Below are positions 1 through 6,436 of a stretch of DNA of 11,442 nt, in pieces. This stretch comes from an uncultured Bacilli bacterium (GTDB taxonomy: Bacteria > Bacillota_I > Bacilli_A > RF39 > UBA660). A model generated the notes under the pieces. The model had not been told where the DNA came from, did not search any database, and saw nothing but the letters and a program-made list of their open reading frames with translations. The translations under genes were made by a program, and so were the position numbers. Numbering within the stretch: the first letter of the stretch is position 1; every line of letters begins with the position of its first letter. Location of the stretch: assembly GCA_947587565.1 (NCBI GenBank), contig CANPYA010000031.1, positions 1-11,442 of the forward strand. The letters run 5' to 3'.

Positions 1-149
1 TATTTTTCAATTTGACTCATAGTTAAATAAGTTATCGCATCATTGATTAATTTTTTATCTTCTTTGCTTAAGGGAAAAGTTACTTCCATACTTTTTTTTC
101 TTAAAGTTTTATCTTTTTCATCTAATATTTTAATATCTGGTAAAGTCAT
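1..149 (-). CDS. def: Peptide deformylase, N-terminal part only (gene continues past the window start)
   Basis: The first 49 codons are present, starting MTLPDIKILDEKDKTLRKKS. Peptide deformylase removes the formyl group from the initiator methionine of new proteins, in the cytoplasm at the ribosome exit. The recognised pattern is the family N-terminus: a short strand, then D-x-x-x-x-LR-x-x-S, then a 'V-x-FPLS-x-x-D/E' segment and a helix ending in 'Y-L-x-x-SQ'. The metal-binding motifs (GxGLAA, EGCLS, HExDH) lie beyond the edge, so the catalytic residues cannot be checked. The ATG at 149 is chosen because GGAAGGAAG sits about 8 bases before it. An in-frame ATG at 167 would add six residues but lies inside the Shine-Dalgarno region and overlaps the upstream gene. 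It follows the 257-aa gene by 4 bases and is probably co-transcribed. The call rests on similarity to Bacillus and Mycoplasma deformylase N-termini recalled from memory. Confidence 0.8.
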   Translation of the reverse strand, partial: MTLPDIKILDEKDKTLRKKSMEVTFPLSKEDKKLINDAITYLTMSQIEK

Positions 150-153
150 ATTA

Positions 154-927
154 TTACTTCCTTCCATATATATTATCCTTTTTTATTATTTGCAATTCTT
201 TAATTTTATTTTCATAAATTGCTCTTTCTTCCATACTTAAATTATCTTCCATTAATAATGTTTCATAATGACTTATTTCTATATCTAAGTCTTTCGAATC
301 ATCTTTAATAATTGGTTTACTTTTTCTAATATATAATCTTTCATAATTAATTGCAAACATAGCAAGTTCTCTAACTCTCGTAAAATTAATTACATAATTA
401 CCAGTTTTATCTTTTCTTAAAGTATAATCTTTTATAAAACCATACATTTCATCCATTGTATCTCTTGGTAAATCATGATAATGCATATAATGGCTAAAAG
501 CATCATTTAAGTATTGCAAACGATAAGCGAATAAATTAACATTTTTTAAACGATTATAATATTTATTTAAAAAATAATCCATAAAATCAACATTACGTAC
601 GCGATTAGTAAAATAACTTTTTAAAAATTCGACATTAAAGAATTTTTTATCTTCCTTAAATGATAAACCATAGGGAAGAATAGTAGGATCACTATTTTTA
701 CCAGCATAATAGGCAATACCTAAACTGTTATCTTGGGTTAGTTGAGGTCCGATTAAACCAGAGTAGGTTAAAAAATCCCATAATTCGCTTTCATCTTTAA
801 AAGTATTAGTAAATTTAACAATATCTTCTAAAGAATTTTCATTTAAATTTGGAATATCGCATCTTTTAGCAAAACCTGTAATATCTTCAACTTTTTGTCT
901 ATTATATTTAACTAAACTATAACGCAT
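154..927 (-). CDS. Unrecognised 257-aa, mostly helical protein, first gene of a def operon
   Basis: I do not recognise this family. The protein is soluble in appearance: there is no signal peptide or membrane helix. It is rich in Tyr, Asn, Asp and Lys and probably mostly alpha-helical. The middle (about residues 95-150) is dense in aromatic residues (YFLNKYYNRLKNV, YRLQYLNDAFSHYMHYHDL). The last 45 residues are highly charged with heptad-like spacing (LLMEDNLSMEERAIYENKIKEL), suggesting a C-terminal helical hairpin or coiled coil. No catalytic motif stands out. The ATG at 927 is supported by AAGGGG seven bases upstream and by a consensus-like promoter. The stop is 4 bases before the def start, with the def Shine-Dalgarno inside this gene's last codons, so the two are almost certainly co-translated. 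That hints at a housekeeping or regulatory role, but no function can be assigned. Confidence 0.8.
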   Translation of the reverse strand: MRYSLVKYNRQKVEDITGFAKRCDIPNLNENSLEDIVKFTNTFKDESELWDFLTYSGLIGPQLTQDNSLGIAYYAGKNSDPTILPYGLSFKEDKKFFNVEFLKSYFTNRVRNVDFMDYFLNKYYNRLKNVNLFAYRLQYLNDAFSHYMHYHDLPRDTMDEMYGFIKDYTLRKDKTGNYVINFTRVRELAMFAINYERLYIRKSKPIIKDDSKDLDIEISHYETLLMEDNLSMEERAIYENKIKELQIIKKDNIYGRK

Positions 928-934
928 AATTTAT

Positions 935-940
935 CCCCTT
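935..940 (-). promoter_or_regulatory. Shine-Dalgarno AAGGGG for the 257-aa gene
   Basis: On the minus strand AAGGGG is followed by seven bases and then ATG at 927. This fixes the start of the unrecognised 257-aa protein. Confidence 0.7.
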
Positions 941-951
941 ACTTCGCTTAA

Positions 952-980
952 ATTATATCATATTTCCCTTAATTAGTCAA
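952..980 (-). promoter_or_regulatory. Sigma-A type promoter for the minus-strand def operon
   Basis: On the minus strand TTGACT (980-975) is separated by exactly 17 bases from a perfect TATAAT (957-952). Transcription would begin near 945, about 18 bases before the start codon at 927. This is one of the best-matched promoters in the window. Confidence 0.75.
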
Positions 981-1061
981 AAAAGTGTCAATAGATAAAT
1001 CTTAATAATCATATATTTGACATTATGGAAGAAAATATACCTTTTTAAATCAATTAAATTA

Positions 1062-1070
1062 TGGTATTAT
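1062..1070 (+). promoter_or_regulatory. lepA: Possible extended -10 promoter for the lepA operon
   Basis: TGG-TATTAT forms an extended -10 element, with only a weak TTTTTA (1042-1047) at the -35 position, 17 bases upstream. It would start RNA near 1077, leaving only about 10 bases before the lepA ATG at 1087. A perfect TTGACA at 1017-1022 lacks a -10 at a usable distance. A similar TTATGGTAT element precedes the nuclease gene at 10510. Confidence 0.4.
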
Positions 1071-1086
1071 TTTAGTGGGTGTTTGT

Positions 1087-2892
1087 ATGACAAATGTTAA
1101 ACTACGAAATTTTTCAATTATTGCCCATATTGATCACGGGAAGAGTACTTTAGCGGACCGTATCTTAGAACTTACCGGTGCTGTATCTAAAAGAGAAATG
1201 AAAGATCAACTTTTAGATAGTATGGATATTGAAAGAGAAAGAGGTATTACAATTAAACTTAATACTGTTAAGTTAAAGTATAAATATCATGATGAGGAAT
1301 ATATTTTAAATTTAATTGATACTCCCGGTCATGTCGATTTTTCTTATGAAGTAAGTCGTAGTTTAGCGGCTTGTGAAGGAGCTATTTTAGTAGTGGATGC
1401 TGCCCAAGGTATTGAAGCCCAAACGCTTGCTAATTTATATTTAGCGCTGGAAAATGATTTAACAATTATACCCGTTATTAATAAAATTGATTTACCTAAT
1501 GCGGATATTCCCAAGGTTAAAAAAGAACTGCATGATGTGTTAGGATTTAATGAAGAAGATATATTACTTTGTAGTGGAAAAACCGGGGAAGGCGTTAAAG
1601 AATTATTAGATGCCATTATTGAAAGAATACCAGAGCCTAAAATAAATATAGATAAACCAACTAGAGCTTTAATTTATGATTCTTACTTTGATAGTTATAA
1701 AGGGGTTGTTTTATTAATTAAAGTGGTTGATGGTCTTATTAATGTTAAAGATAAAATAAAAATGATGGCGACCGAGAAAGTCTTTGAAGTAACGGAACTC
1801 GGAGTTAAAACCCCGAAAGAAGAATTACTGCCGACATTAACAAGTGGGGAAGTTGGTTTTTTAGCGGGTGCTATTAAAGATATTTCCAGTGTCCATGTTG
1901 GGGATACGATAACCGTGGTAGGTAATGAAGCAAGGGAAGCACTATCTGGTTATAAAAAGATGAAACCAATGGTTTATTCGGGGATATACCCGGTGGAGGC
2001 CAATAAATATGAAGCCTTAAAAGAAGCTTTAGAAAAATTAAAATTAAATGATGCTTCCTTAGTTTTTGAACCAGTGACTTCTGAAGCTTTAGGTTTTGGC
2101 TTTCATACCGGTTTTTTAGGACTTTTACATAGTGAAATTATTACAACCAGATTAGAACGAGAATTTAATTTAGATATTGTCGTAACAAGTCCTACAGTTG
2201 TATATGAAGCAACCCTTACTGATGGCACGGAAATAATTATTGATAACCCGAATAAAATGCCGACAAGAGAAAAAATTCAAGAAATAAGAGAACCCTATAT
2301 ATTTACGAATATTATTGCACCTGCTGATTATATTGGTAGTATTATGGAATTATGTCAAAATAAACGAGGTATTTATAAAAGTATTGAATATATCAATGAT
2401 ACAAGAGTTAATATTCATTATGAACTACCTTTAGGAGAAGTCGTCTATGATTTTTATGATAAACTTAAAAGTCGGACGAACGGTTATGCTTCTTTTGATT
2501 ATGAAATTATTGGTTATAAACCGAGTGATTTAGTTAAAATGGATATTTTACTTAATGGGGAAAAAGTTGATGCCTTATCTTTAATTATTCATAAAGATTT
2601 TGCTTATGATAAGGGAAGAAGTATCACGAAGAAATTACGGGAAGTAATTCCAAGACAAATGTTTCAAGTTAGCATCCAAGCAGGAATTGGTTCCAAGATT
2701 ATTGCAAGAGAAGATATAAGTGCCATGCGGAAAAATGTTTTAGCTAAGTGTTATGGTGGCGATGTTTCCAGAAAAAGAAAATTACTTGAGGCCCAAAAAG
2801 AAGGCAAGAAAAGAATGAAAATGGTGGGAAGAGTTGAAGTACCAAGTGAAGCATTCTTAAGTATATTAAGGAGTGATGAGAATGGAAAATAA
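1087..2892 (+). CDS. lepA: Elongation factor 4 (LepA) ribosomal GTPase
   Basis: LepA binds the ribosome, can back-translocate stalled complexes, and helps ribosome biogenesis and translation under ionic stress. All GTPase motifs are present: G1 AHIDHGKST at residues 13-21, G2 RGIT at 52-55, G3 DTPGH at 78-82 and G4 NKID at 132-135. The usual EF-G-like domains follow, then the LepA-specific C-terminal domain with its hallmark AKCYGGDVSRKRKLLE and EGKKRMK. The length of 601 residues is normal for the family. The ATG at 1087 gives the family N-terminus (MTNVKLRNFSIIAHIDHGKS). A GTG at 1075 is in frame but has no ribosome site. A weak GGTG lies about five bases before the ATG. The gene heads an operon: the next gene starts inside its last codons. 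Nothing is missing or broken. Confidence 0.97.
   Translation: MTNVKLRNFSIIAHIDHGKSTLADRILELTGAVSKREMKDQLLDSMDIERERGITIKLNTVKLKYKYHDEEYILNLIDTPGHVDFSYEVSRSLAACEGAILVVDAAQGIEAQTLANLYLALENDLTIIPVINKIDLPNADIPKVKKELHDVLGFNEEDILLCSGKTGEGVKELLDAIIERIPEPKINIDKPTRALIYDSYFDSYKGVVLLIKVVDGLINVKDKIKMMATEKVFEVTELGVKTPKEELLPTLTSGEVGFLAGAIKDISSVHVGDTITVVGNEAREALSGYKKMKPMVYSGIYPVEANKYEALKEALEKLKLNDASLVFEPVTSEALGFGFHTGFLGLLHSEIITTRLEREFNLDIVVTSPTVVYEATLTDGTEIIIDNPNKMPTREKIQEIREPYIFTNIIAPADYIGSIMELCQNKRGIYKSIEYINDTRVNIHYELPLGEVVYDFYDKLKSRTNGYASFDYEIIGYKPSDLVKMDILLNGEKVDALSLIIHKDFAYDKGRSITKKLREVIPRQMFQVSIQAGIGSKIIAREDISAMRKNVLAKCYGGDVSRKRKLLEAQKEGKKRMKMVGRVEVPSEAFLSILRSDENGK
2868..2873 (+). promoter_or_regulatory. 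Shine-Dalgarno AAGGAG inside lepA, deciding the next start
   Basis: AAGGAG lies eight bases before ATG 2882 and only two before ATG 2876, and it overlaps the GTG at 2873. Spacing therefore selects 2882 as the start of the downstream gene. Confidence 0.75.
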
Positions 2893-3553
2893 AGAATTAA
2901 ATCAAAAAGTGAAAGGAATACCTAATTTACCTAAATTAAGAGTAGATATTTTTTCAAAAGATAAAGATGTCCAAGATAAATATTTATTATTAATAGCTTT
3001 AACATTTCGTATTAAACCAGATATTATCAGTGAAATGTTTAATTATCCCGCTAATTATCTTTTTGATTATGCTTATGCAAGTGATAATGAAATGTACTAT
3101 CGGGCTTTTAAAGTTTTAAATGCTGAAGATGGAATTAATCAAAAAAGAGCGGTAATTAAATTAATTAACTTTTATAATGAATATGTTAATTCTTATAATA
3201 ATTATGTTAAGGATAAGAAAAATAAAAATATTGAAAATGTTAATAAAGATATTGAAAATATTAAAACTTTAAAAAGAAAACTTAATGATTATGATGCTTA
3301 TGAACTTATGCAATCAGGAAGAGAATCTGGAGATAAAATAACAGAAGAAAGTTTAAAAATTATGATTAATTATCGTTTAAAATATGGTTTGACGTCTAAA
3401 GAAATTAGTGAATTATTTCATGTTAATGGTAATAATTTTAGAGAAATTTCTACAAATTATTTAGCTGATAAGCCTGAATTAAAAACGCGATGGGTAAGTT
3501 TAAATGATTATTATAATGATTATTTTTTAACTCATGGAAGTGGACGTAAATAA
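2882..3553 (+). CDS. Unrecognised 223-aa protein with HTH-like segment, between lepA and hemW
   Basis: I do not recognise the family. There is no signal peptide or membrane helix. Residues about 170-190 (LTSKEISELFHVNGNNFREI) have the spacing of a helix-turn-helix: a first helix with a small residue in the turn, then a presumed recognition helix. A second HTH-like stretch lies near residues 42-62 (IKPDIISEMFNYPANYLF). Between them is a Lys/Asn/Glu-rich, probably extended or coiled helical region (about 105-135). A nucleic-acid-binding or sigma-like role is possible but is only inference. The ATG at 2882 is chosen for its AAGGAG at ideal spacing, giving an 11-base overlap with lepA. In-frame GTG 2873 and ATG 2876 are poorly spaced. 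Its stop shares one base with the hemW start (TAATG). Such tight coupling to two housekeeping genes argues that it is a real, co-expressed gene. Confidence 0.85.
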   Translation: MENKELNQKVKGIPNLPKLRVDIFSKDKDVQDKYLLLIALTFRIKPDIISEMFNYPANYLFDYAYASDNEMYYRAFKVLNAEDGINQKRAVIKLINFYNEYVNSYNNYVKDKKNKNIENVNKDIENIKTLKRKLNDYDAYELMQSGRESGDKITEESLKIMINYRLKYGLTSKEISELFHVNGNNFREISTNYLADKPELKTRWVSLNDYYNDYFLTHGSGRK

Positions 3554-4635
3554 TGGTTGGAGTATATATTCATATTCCTTTTTGTAAAAGTATTTGTACT
3601 TATTGTAGTTTTTGTAAAGTTTTATATCATCAAGAATGGGTTGTGGCTTATTTAAAAAAATTAAAAGAAGAAATTGAAGAAAGATATATGGGTGAACCCG
3701 TTAAAACCATTTATATTGGAGGAGGTACTCCTAGTGCTTTAACTTTAACCGAAATTGAATTTTTACTTCTTTTAACGGATAAATTTGATAAAACACGATT
3801 ACAAGAATTTACTTTTGAATGTAATATTGAAGATATTACCGCCGAACTTTTAGATTTACTTAAGAAGTTTAATGTTAATAGATTAAGTATTGGTATTGAA
3901 TCATTTGATCCCGAAAATTTACTTCTTATGAAAAGAAAAGTTAATTATGAAGATGCCCAAACTAAAATGGATTTAATAAGAGAATACGGTTTTCATAATG
4001 TTAATTTAGATTTAATTTATGCTTTACCGGGTGAAAAACTAAGTACTTTAAAAGATGATCTTAAAAAGATAATTAGTTTAGAACCAGATCATATTAGTAC
4101 TTATAGTTTAATGATTGAAGATAATACTTTTCTAGGTTATAAAAAAATTCAAAATATTCCGGAAGATATCGATGCCGATATGTATGAATACATTTGTAAA
4201 AAATTAGATAAAGAAGGCTACAACCATTATGAAGTTAGTAATTTCTCTAAACCCGGATATGAATCTATTCATAATTTAACTTATTGGAATAATTTAGAAT
4301 ATTATGGCTTTGGTTGTGGAGCATCCGGTTATATTGCGGGAGTTCGTTATGACAATACGAGAAGTTTATCCAGTTATTTAAAGGGTGAATATAAAAGTAG
4401 TGATTCACTTTTAAGTAAAGAAGATATAATGGATTATGAAGTCATATTAGGTTTAAGAAAATTAAAAGGTATTAATTTAAAAGAATTTTATGATAAATAC
4501 CACGTTAATATGCAAGATGTTTATCCCATTAAACCTTTACTTAAAAATGGGGAATTAGTTTATAAAGATGGGAATATTATGATTAATCCCAAAAATATTT
4601 ATGTTATGAATGAAACTTTAGTAAAATTAGTATAA
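3553..4635 (+). CDS. hemW: Radical-SAM haem chaperone HemW (formerly annotated as HemN-like oxidase)
   Basis: HemW is a radical-SAM [4Fe-4S] protein that binds haem and delivers it to target proteins. It is often misnamed coproporphyrinogen III oxidase. Visible features are the N-terminal YIHIPFC followed by the cluster-binding C-x3-C-x2-C (Cys11, Cys15, Cys18), the SAM-binding GGGTP at residues 56-60, the NRLSIGIESF strand, NLDLIYALPGE, and the HNLTYW motif from His240, which corresponds to the HNxxYW signature of HemW. The 360 residues are close to the usual 375-380. The segment after the cluster reads CSFCK, with a fourth cysteine (Cys21) in place of the common DFN. True HemN enzymes have CxxxCxxCxC, so this is a HemW-type site with an extra Cys. 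The start overlaps the preceding TAA by one base, so translation is probably coupled. It is the last gene of the lepA operon with an obvious housekeeping role. Confidence 0.93.
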   Translation: MVGVYIHIPFCKSICTYCSFCKVLYHQEWVVAYLKKLKEEIEERYMGEPVKTIYIGGGTPSALTLTEIEFLLLLTDKFDKTRLQEFTFECNIEDITAELLDLLKKFNVNRLSIGIESFDPENLLLMKRKVNYEDAQTKMDLIREYGFHNVNLDLIYALPGEKLSTLKDDLKKIISLEPDHISTYSLMIEDNTFLGYKKIQNIPEDIDADMYEYICKKLDKEGYNHYEVSNFSKPGYESIHNLTYWNNLEYYGFGCGASGYIAGVRYDNTRSLSSYLKGEYKSSDSLLSKEDIMDYEVILGLRKLKGINLKEFYDKYHVNMQDVYPIKPLLKNGELVYKDGNIMINPKNIYVMNETLVKLV

Positions 4636-4673
4636 AAATATTATAAAAAACCACACTATTTATAGTGATACTA

Positions 4674-5075
4674 ATGATTAATGATTTACAAATATTAAAT
4701 GGTAATTTAGAACTTAAATTTAATCCTTATACTTATGAATATACAGTTAAAGTAGATAGTAATATCGAATCTTTAGAATTTAGTTATAATTTAGAACCAG
4801 ATTGTTATATTAATATTCGTAATAATACTTTAGATAATAAAGAAAATATGGTTTATGTAGATGTTTATAATATAGATAAAACCATTACTTATACTTTTTT
4901 AGTTACTAAGGAAGAAGAAAATAGTGTAAGTGGAATTGATGATTATAAAAAAAGTTTAGAAATAGTTAATAATGAAAGTATTAATATTTTATATGTGCAA
5001 TGTTTAGGTATTGGTTTAGTTTTAACAATTATAATTTTATTTTCCATTATTTTTAGAAGAAAGAAACATAATTAA
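4674..5075 (+). CDS. Small membrane protein: cadherin-like beta-sandwich plus C-terminal anchor
   Basis: The 133-residue protein begins almost directly in a cadherin-like domain (residues about 4-80). The pattern is L-x-I-L-NG-x-L-x-x-x-F-x-P-x-T-x-x-YTVKV, then strands ending in ITYTFLVTK, matching the cadherin-like beta-sandwich (PF12733 type) common in Bacillota surface proteins. A polar linker leads to one hydrophobic helix (about 104-127) and a basic tail (RRKKHN). By the positive-inside rule the tail is cytoplasmic, which puts the domain outside, yet there is no N-terminal signal peptide. An in-frame TAA at 4644 rules out a longer form. GTGAT four bases before ATG 4674 can pair with the distal anti-Shine-Dalgarno; GTG 4665 is an alternative start with no ribosome site. 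It lies 38 bases after hemW and may be read from that operon. A probable terminator overlaps its end. Function unknown. Confidence 0.75.
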   Translation: MINDLQILNGNLELKFNPYTYEYTVKVDSNIESLEFSYNLEPDCYINIRNNTLDNKENMVYVDVYNIDKTITYTFLVTKEEENSVSGIDDYKKSLEIVNNESINILYVQCLGIGLVLTIIILFSIIFRRKKHN

Positions 5076-5088
5076 TTCTTTCTTTTTT
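5055..5088 (+). terminator. Probable intrinsic terminator at the end of the lepA-hemW transcript
   Basis: AGAAAGAA (5058-5065) pairs with TTCTTTCT (5076-5083), extendable by three more pairs including one wobble, and is followed by a T tract (5083-5088). The stem has few G-C pairs and overlaps the last codons and stop of the cadherin-like gene, so it is only moderately convincing. Confidence 0.45.
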
Positions 5089-5132
5089 CTGTGTAAATAT
5101 TTGTCAATTTAAAGTTTTTTGCTAATTATTTA

Positions 5133-5162
5133 TTGCTTTTTGAATTAATTAAATATTATACT
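5133..5162 (+). promoter_or_regulatory. Likely promoter for the small N-anchored protein gene
   Basis: TTGCTT (5133-5138), an 18-base spacer and TATACT (5157-5162) lie in the 114-base gap after the probable terminator. Transcription would start near 5169, about 20 bases before the ATG at 5190. Confidence 0.5.
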
Positions 5163-5189
5163 AGGATTATAGAGTAGGAAGATGTTTGA

Positions 5190-5573
5190 ATGAATAACAA
5201 GAATCGAAATATTTTAATTTTTATCGGAATCGCTATATTTTTACTAGGAGGTTTATTTTTATTATTTAATAAAAGTCATGCTTATCATGAGTTACCTAAA
5301 GTTAAATTAAAAGACAATGATAATGTTAAACAACTTGCTTTAATGGTTGAACAAACTAAAGGTACTGGCGATTATGAAGATAAAAGTGCAGAATATGTGA
5401 GTGCTTTTCCCACTAATGGATATAGACTAAATGAAGGTATGTCAGGTTGTACTGATATGAATGGTAAAACGATTGATAATGCTATTGAATATGATTATGA
5501 TAATTATACTTTAACAGTTAATACTAGTAATACAGCTTATTGTTATTTATATTATGATATATATGAAGGGTAA
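5190..5573 (+). CDS. Small N-terminally anchored extracellular protein with a paired-Cys module
   Basis: A 127-residue protein with a basic N-terminus and a hydrophobic helix (about residues 8-26), probably an uncleaved signal-anchor, followed by an extracellular domain. The domain reads LALMVEQTKGTGDY..., FPTNGYRLNEGMSGC (Cys87), an acidic/Tyr-rich strand region, and YCYLYYD (Cys118). From memory, a module of this shape (LAL-x-x-Q near the start, 'P-x-x-GY-x-x-N-x-x-x-S-x-C', closing 'CY-x-YFD') recurs in predicted surface proteins of uncultured gut Bacillota; I know no formal name for it. The two cysteines could form a disulphide. There is no type IV prepilin cleavage motif. ATG 5190 has AGGAAG eight bases upstream. 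The gene has its own promoter and ends 17 bases before the convergent repair gene, sharing a terminator with it. Function unknown. Confidence 0.8.
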   Translation: MNNKNRNILIFIGIAIFLLGGLFLLFNKSHAYHELPKVKLKDNDNVKQLALMVEQTKGTGDYEDKSAEYVSAFPTNGYRLNEGMSGCTDMNGKTIDNAIEYDYDNYTLTVNTSNTAYCYLYYDIYEG

Positions 5574-5602
5574 AAGCGATAGTTTTATGGCTATCGTTTT
5601 TT
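5574..5602. terminator. Bidirectional terminator between convergent genes
   Basis: CGATAG (5577-5582) pairs with CTATCG (5591-5596), with flanking A and T runs on either side, so a hairpin plus U-tract forms in both directions. It serves the plus-strand gene ending at 5573 and the minus-strand AlkD-like gene. The latter's stop codon TAG (5593-5591) is itself part of the stem. Confidence 0.8.
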
Positions 5603-6274
5603 CATGGATTTTAATATATCTTTATCTTCTTTACTAATTTGATATGATTCTAAAGATTTTTGAATAGATTTATTATAAACCCATTTAGGAATATCATTTT
5701 GATACTTAATAAAGAATTCTTTAGTTTTATTAAAATATTTGATAAAAGAGATGGAATAAGCCCAACTGATAGCCATTAAAACATAATATTTATTACTTTT
5801 AATAGTAAGTAATTTGTTTAAAACATAGTCAATATAAGTATCATCTAAATAATAATTAAGATAAATAACTATAACAAAACGTAAGTAATATTCTTTGGTA
5901 CTTTGAGTTAATTTTTCTAAATATTTTAAAAATTCATTTTGATTATCTTTAATGAATTTAAGACTACTACAAAATACATCACATATTGTCCAGTTATCAA
6001 TTAATGGAAGAAAGGAATTAATTAAAGTAATTTTTTCTTCATAACTAACTTTAGATAATCCAATAACTAAACCTTTTAACATTACTGTTTCATAGTAGTC
6101 ATTATTTAATTCCATAATTTTAGATATCTCGGTAGTTTTTAATATATTTTTAGCTATTTTGCGTAAAGTTGGAATTTTTATTCCTAGAATAGGATATTTT
6201 GTTTGACATATCTTTTCTTGAAACTTTTTATAGTCTATACTAGCTTCTTTTTTAAGGGCATTTGTAATATTCAA
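5591..6274 (-). CDS. AlkD-like HEAT-repeat DNA alkylation repair protein
   Basis: Members of the AlkD family (PF08713) are all-helical HEAT-like proteins; the best-studied excise 3- and 7-alkylpurines without flipping the base. Recognisable segments, numbered from the GTG at 6283, are YPILGIKIPTLRKIAK (about 30-45), YYETVMLKGLVIG (63-75), DNWTICDVFC (96-105), YYLRFVIV (132-139), ISWAYS (172-177) and the C-terminal WVYNKSIQKSLES (201-213). W98, D102 and R135 fall where AlkD has its DNA-facing Trp, Asp and Arg, judged by pattern only. The length of 227-230 residues is normal. I prefer TTG 6274 as start: GGAAGTGAT sits four bases before it (eight from GGAAG), whereas GTG 6283 lies inside that ribosome site. 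It is transcribed divergently from the large surface-protein gene. Some family members (AlkD2 type) are reported to bind DNA without excision, so activity is not certain. Confidence 0.88.
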   Translation of the reverse strand: MNITNALKKEASIDYKKFQEKICQTKYPILGIKIPTLRKIAKNILKTTEISKIMELNNDYYETVMLKGLVIGLSKVSYEEKITLINSFLPLIDNWTICDVFCSSLKFIKDNQNEFLKYLEKLTQSTKEYYLRFVIVIYLNYYLDDTYIDYVLNKLLTIKSNKYYVLMAISWAYSISFIKYFNKTKEFFIKYQNDIPKWVYNKSIQKSLESYQISKEDKDILKSMKKR

Positions 6275-6293
6275 GCTTATCACTTCCGCATAT

Positions 6294-6327
6294 ATTATAA
6301 TAGAAGTTTAAACTTAATTAAAGTCAA
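6294..6327 (-). promoter_or_regulatory. Possible promoter for the AlkD-like gene
   Basis: On the minus strand TTGACT (6327-6322) precedes overlapping -10 candidates TATTAT (6302-6297, 19-base spacer) and TATAAT (6299-6294, 22-base spacer). The spacing is longer than ideal, but nothing better is present in this divergent region. Confidence 0.4.
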
Positions 6328-6384
6328 AAATTAGTAAAATTTTGTCTAATTGTGTAACATTAACTAAAATTCACAGAAATCAAT

Positions 6385-6413
6385 TTGACTTTTAGACGAT
6401 TTTAATGTACAAT
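6385..6413 (+). promoter_or_regulatory. Promoter for the large surface-protein gene
   Basis: TTGACT (6385-6390), a 17-base spacer and TACAAT (6408-6413). Transcription would start near 6420, about 17 bases before ATG 6437. Together with the minus-strand elements it makes the 162-base gap 6275-6436 a divergent promoter region. Confidence 0.7.
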
Positions 6414-6436
6414 TATTGACAACAAGAGGTGTATTT

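Noticed and set aside
43..240. Open frame of 65 codons on the plus strand
   Set aside because: It lies opposite def and the 257-aa gene and is a low-complexity hydrophobic shadow of their A/T-rich codons, with no promoter or ribosome site.
1017..1022. Perfect TTGACA upstream of lepA as its -35, mirrored by TGTCAA at 986-991
   Set aside because: No -10 element lies 16-18 bases downstream of either on its strand. The pair forms an inverted repeat, but six A/T-rich bases are too little to call an operator.
1344..1616. Open frame on the minus strand inside lepA
   Set aside because: It is antisense to the conserved LepA GTPase domain; the composition is that of a complement shadow.
4654..4667. 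Inverted repeat CACTAT-TT-ATAGTG after hemW, as a terminator
   Set aside because: The stem is only five or six A/T-rich pairs with a very tight loop and no T tract follows on the plus strand. A T run lies on the minus side, but no minus-strand gene ends there.
6416..6421. TTGACA as a -35 element, or TTG 6416 as the start of the surface protein
   Set aside because: It lies downstream of a good promoter, has no -10 at the right distance, and the TTG would precede the predicted transcript start; ATG 6437 has a clear ribosome site.
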